From contig NC_037094.1 of NCBI RefSeq assembly GCF_002994745.2, positions 65,874,989-65,938,988 on the forward strand: a stretch of DNA of 64,000 bases, written 5' to 3'. The position numbers and the translations under genes were made by a program. Below the pieces are notes generated by a model. That model saw only the letters and a list, made by a program, of their open reading frames with translations. It had not been told where the DNA came from and did no database searches. Shown piece after piece: positions 62,076 through 64,000 of this stretch. Origin of the DNA: Rosa chinensis. Lineage: Eukaryota; Streptophyta; Magnoliopsida; Rosales; Rosaceae. Position 1 is the stretch's first letter, and each line of letters opens with the position of its first letter.

Positions 62076-62689
62076 TTTAACACAAAAAAAAATTGTTTTT
62101 CCTTGTAGAAGGTATATTAGGGTAAAAAGCTGTTGGATTGTTTTTATAAGGGGATGGCAGCTATTCTAAGGGTGTGAAAAAAAATAACAGATGCAAAAGA
62201 AGGGAACTTGGAACTCAAGAAGAATTGGAGGCGTCTTGCATGTTTGCTAATTGAGTCTTCACTAAAGTCAAAACACTTGGTCCATGTTTAAGTGTTCTTG
62301 ATCATTGTTTCATATATGCATAACTTCTCTTGAGATCAGTAGAGGAGCTGTGAACAAAGGTGAGCGATATTTGGTGATCGTTCAACTGAAGAAGGAGTTC
62401 AAGACGGAAGACAAACTTGGTATTAGTTTTCATCTCATCATTGTAGCCGAGCTAGTGCTATTCAAGTTTGTTAAGAACATATCCTTCATCATAAGTTAAT
62501 TCTTATTTTGGGTTCTCAAGAGTAAGAGCCCCGCAGTGTTTTTAATCTCATATTTGAGGTTTTCACTGCGGAACCAAAATCTGGTGTTCTGTTTGTTAAT
62601 TTTAGTTTATGCTGCCCAGTAAGGATTGATTCGTGCATTGCAATCCCCGTTTTTCAGAAAACACATTATGTTCATGTATTTTTAATCTA

Positions 62690-63285
62690 AAAAGCAATAA
62701 TTGAACAAATTGAATGATAAGCAGTTGTACAACACTACAACATGAGAAATGCAGCAGCCAAAGCACGCAGGCGCACTTCTGTTATTGTGGCCGGTGGTGG
62801 GTCCTAACTCCTTGGCCTATGAGGTCAAGTCGCTGAGGCGCATGTCAAGCATGGAATTTGAACGGTTGGTGGAGCCATTTCTACCATCTATAGCCATGCC
62901 CAAAAGCTCCAAAGGAACTAGATGTTGTCATTGTTAATCGCATCCACTATCCTCAATAATGCAGGTCTAGGTGATTGTCATCATTAATAGATGATTGTCA
63001 TAACATTAATTCACTATCAACTTCCTACTTACGTACGTAATCATCCATAATTAATAGTGCTCGTCATAACCCTAATTCTGGGCATAAATAGTAAGAGAAG
63101 AAAAGATCTGAAATATTGGAGGTATCGGTGGAAGACGGTTGTGTTCTTAAATTTTTATTTTTTATTTAATTCTGTAATTATTTTCAGTTTTATTATAGGT
63201 AAAAAAATTTATTAGTTTTTCTAACTTGTGAAGACAAAATTGAAACTTTGCGGGTGAAAAATTGAATGTAGAATGAACTAAGCAT
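62690..63285. other. Spacer, no gene supported
   Basis: A 62-codon frame at 62749-62937 is in GC-richer sequence, but no domain or splice partner was recognised. The rest is AT-rich. Confidence 0.4.
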
Positions 63286-63288
63286 TTA

Positions 63289-63663
63289 GGGCATTTTTAG
63301 CAGACCCTCTATCTTAGCTCCTTAGCTATTTTGGAGAGCATGTTTAGCTTTTTATCTATTTTAGCACATGCACCAGACTCCTAAATGACTCGCTATTATA
63401 ACTTTTAGCTATATCTCGCTCCTAAATATAGAAAGCGAGATGAGGCTCTCTATAATTTAAAACATTCATTTTAAGTTATTTTATGTAATATATAAATACA
63501 TTTAAACTATTTAATCTTCATTTAAAAAATAATATAAATTCAAAACTAACTAAAATAGAAAGCATTGATGCATACGTATTTCTACAATTGCTAGCTCAAA
63601 TGACTTTTTAGCTACTTTGGCTAAAATTTGACTCAAGTATGGCTAGCATTGTTAAAGATGCTC
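63289..63663. mobile_element. Harbinger/Tourist-like MITE (375 bp), TSD TTA
   Basis: The left end GGGCATTTTTAGCAGAC pairs imperfectly with the right end (GAGCATCTTTAACAATGC on the minus strand). TTA flanks both sides (63286-63288, 63664-63666). It is non-coding and rich in TAGCT words near both ends, as in many subterminal-repeat MITEs. Confidence 0.6.
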
Positions 63664-63666
63664 TTA

Positions 63667-64000
63667 GTAGGGTGGTAATTGCTGCATTTTAAATTCTCAA
63701 CTTCAATTTCCACCAAAAATAGGTGTCATTTACGAATTCATTTGCAATATTCAATTTTCATTTCCAAAACAAGACTTTTTTCTATTTTATTTTTTTATTT
63801 ATTTAAAAAAAAAATATTACACATTCTAAATCCTAAATAGATCAAACAATAGAGATTGCAATTAATGAAATTTTTGATTGATGGAGTTAAAGATTCTATC
63901 ATTTATTATTATTATTATTTTTGAATAAAGGGCTGGTGCGACTGCTCTCAAGCCTTGATTAATGAAACTGTCGAATACAAGGGGGGGACATTGAGCCTAA
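63667..64000. other. Spacer, no gene seen
   Basis: AT-rich with A and (TTA)n runs up to the window end. Confidence 0.4.

Noticed and set aside
62749..62937. 62-aa ORF near the right end
   Set aside because: No similarity recognised and no flanking gene structure; kept only as spacer.

Overview
The window is eukaryotic nuclear DNA from a flowering plant. It has spliced genes with GT/AG introns, a MIKC*-type MADS-box gene, Ty1/Copia and Ty3/Gypsy retrotransposons, L1-type LINEs with a terminal RNase H, MULE- and Harbinger-type MITEs, and long AT-rich spacers. It looks like a eudicot; Rosaceae is a guess I cannot prove without a search. I saw no bacterial-type operons, CRISPR arrays, rRNA or tRNA genes.

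Host genes are few. (1) A complete 12-exon minus-strand MIKC* MADS-box gene of the AGL66/AGL104 type (46900-51465); the exons I placed sum to 1053 bp, giving 350 aa. (2) A two-exon plus-strand gene for a 75-aa protein resembling the DFRP/ZC3H15 C-terminal domain (21102-21659). (3) An unrecognised Gln/Pro/Ser-rich minus-strand gene of at least eight exons (23325-25638, 249 aa from the chosen Met). (4) A small minus-strand ORF for a putative secreted peptide precursor with a degenerate CLE-like C-terminus (33591-33857). (5) A two-exon 3' fragment of a sulfate transporter (STAS domain) stranded beside a broken Gypsy gag (4177-4560). An orphan exon candidate lies at 29856-29979.

Layout. 1-9 kb: foldback MITEs, a Copia RT scrap, a truncated Gypsy element (5' LTR plus gag) and the sulfate-transporter fragment. 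9-18 kb: a tandemly duplicated retroposon-derived block whose second copy is split by a structurally complete Gypsy element (9922-17453; 499-bp LTRs, TSD TAAAC). That element has lost RNase H and integrase but keeps gag, protease, RT, a broken antisense ORF and a 59-61 bp minisatellite. 18.9-21 kb: a non-autonomous hAT-like element. 21-30 kb: two genes, MITEs and an ORF1-only LINE. 30-34 kb: LINE and LTR remnants and the small secreted-peptide ORF. 34-46.7 kb: a nest in which an old TIR pair encloses a MULE MITE and two LINEs; the larger LINE is interrupted by a Copia element (TSD CTTTT), itself interrupted by a solo Gypsy LTR (TSD ATGGG). 46.9-51.5 kb: the MADS gene, with a MULE-like MITE in an intron. 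53-62.7 kb: a pol-deleted Sirevirus-like Copia element (TSD ATCTA) carrying a candidate solo LTR and a GA-tailed retroposon. 62.7-64 kb: spacer with a Harbinger-like MITE.

Most of the sequence is therefore retroelement strata. Target-site duplications allow the insertion order to be read directly. The retroelement ORFs are all broken, largely by stops that look like C-to-T or G-to-A changes.
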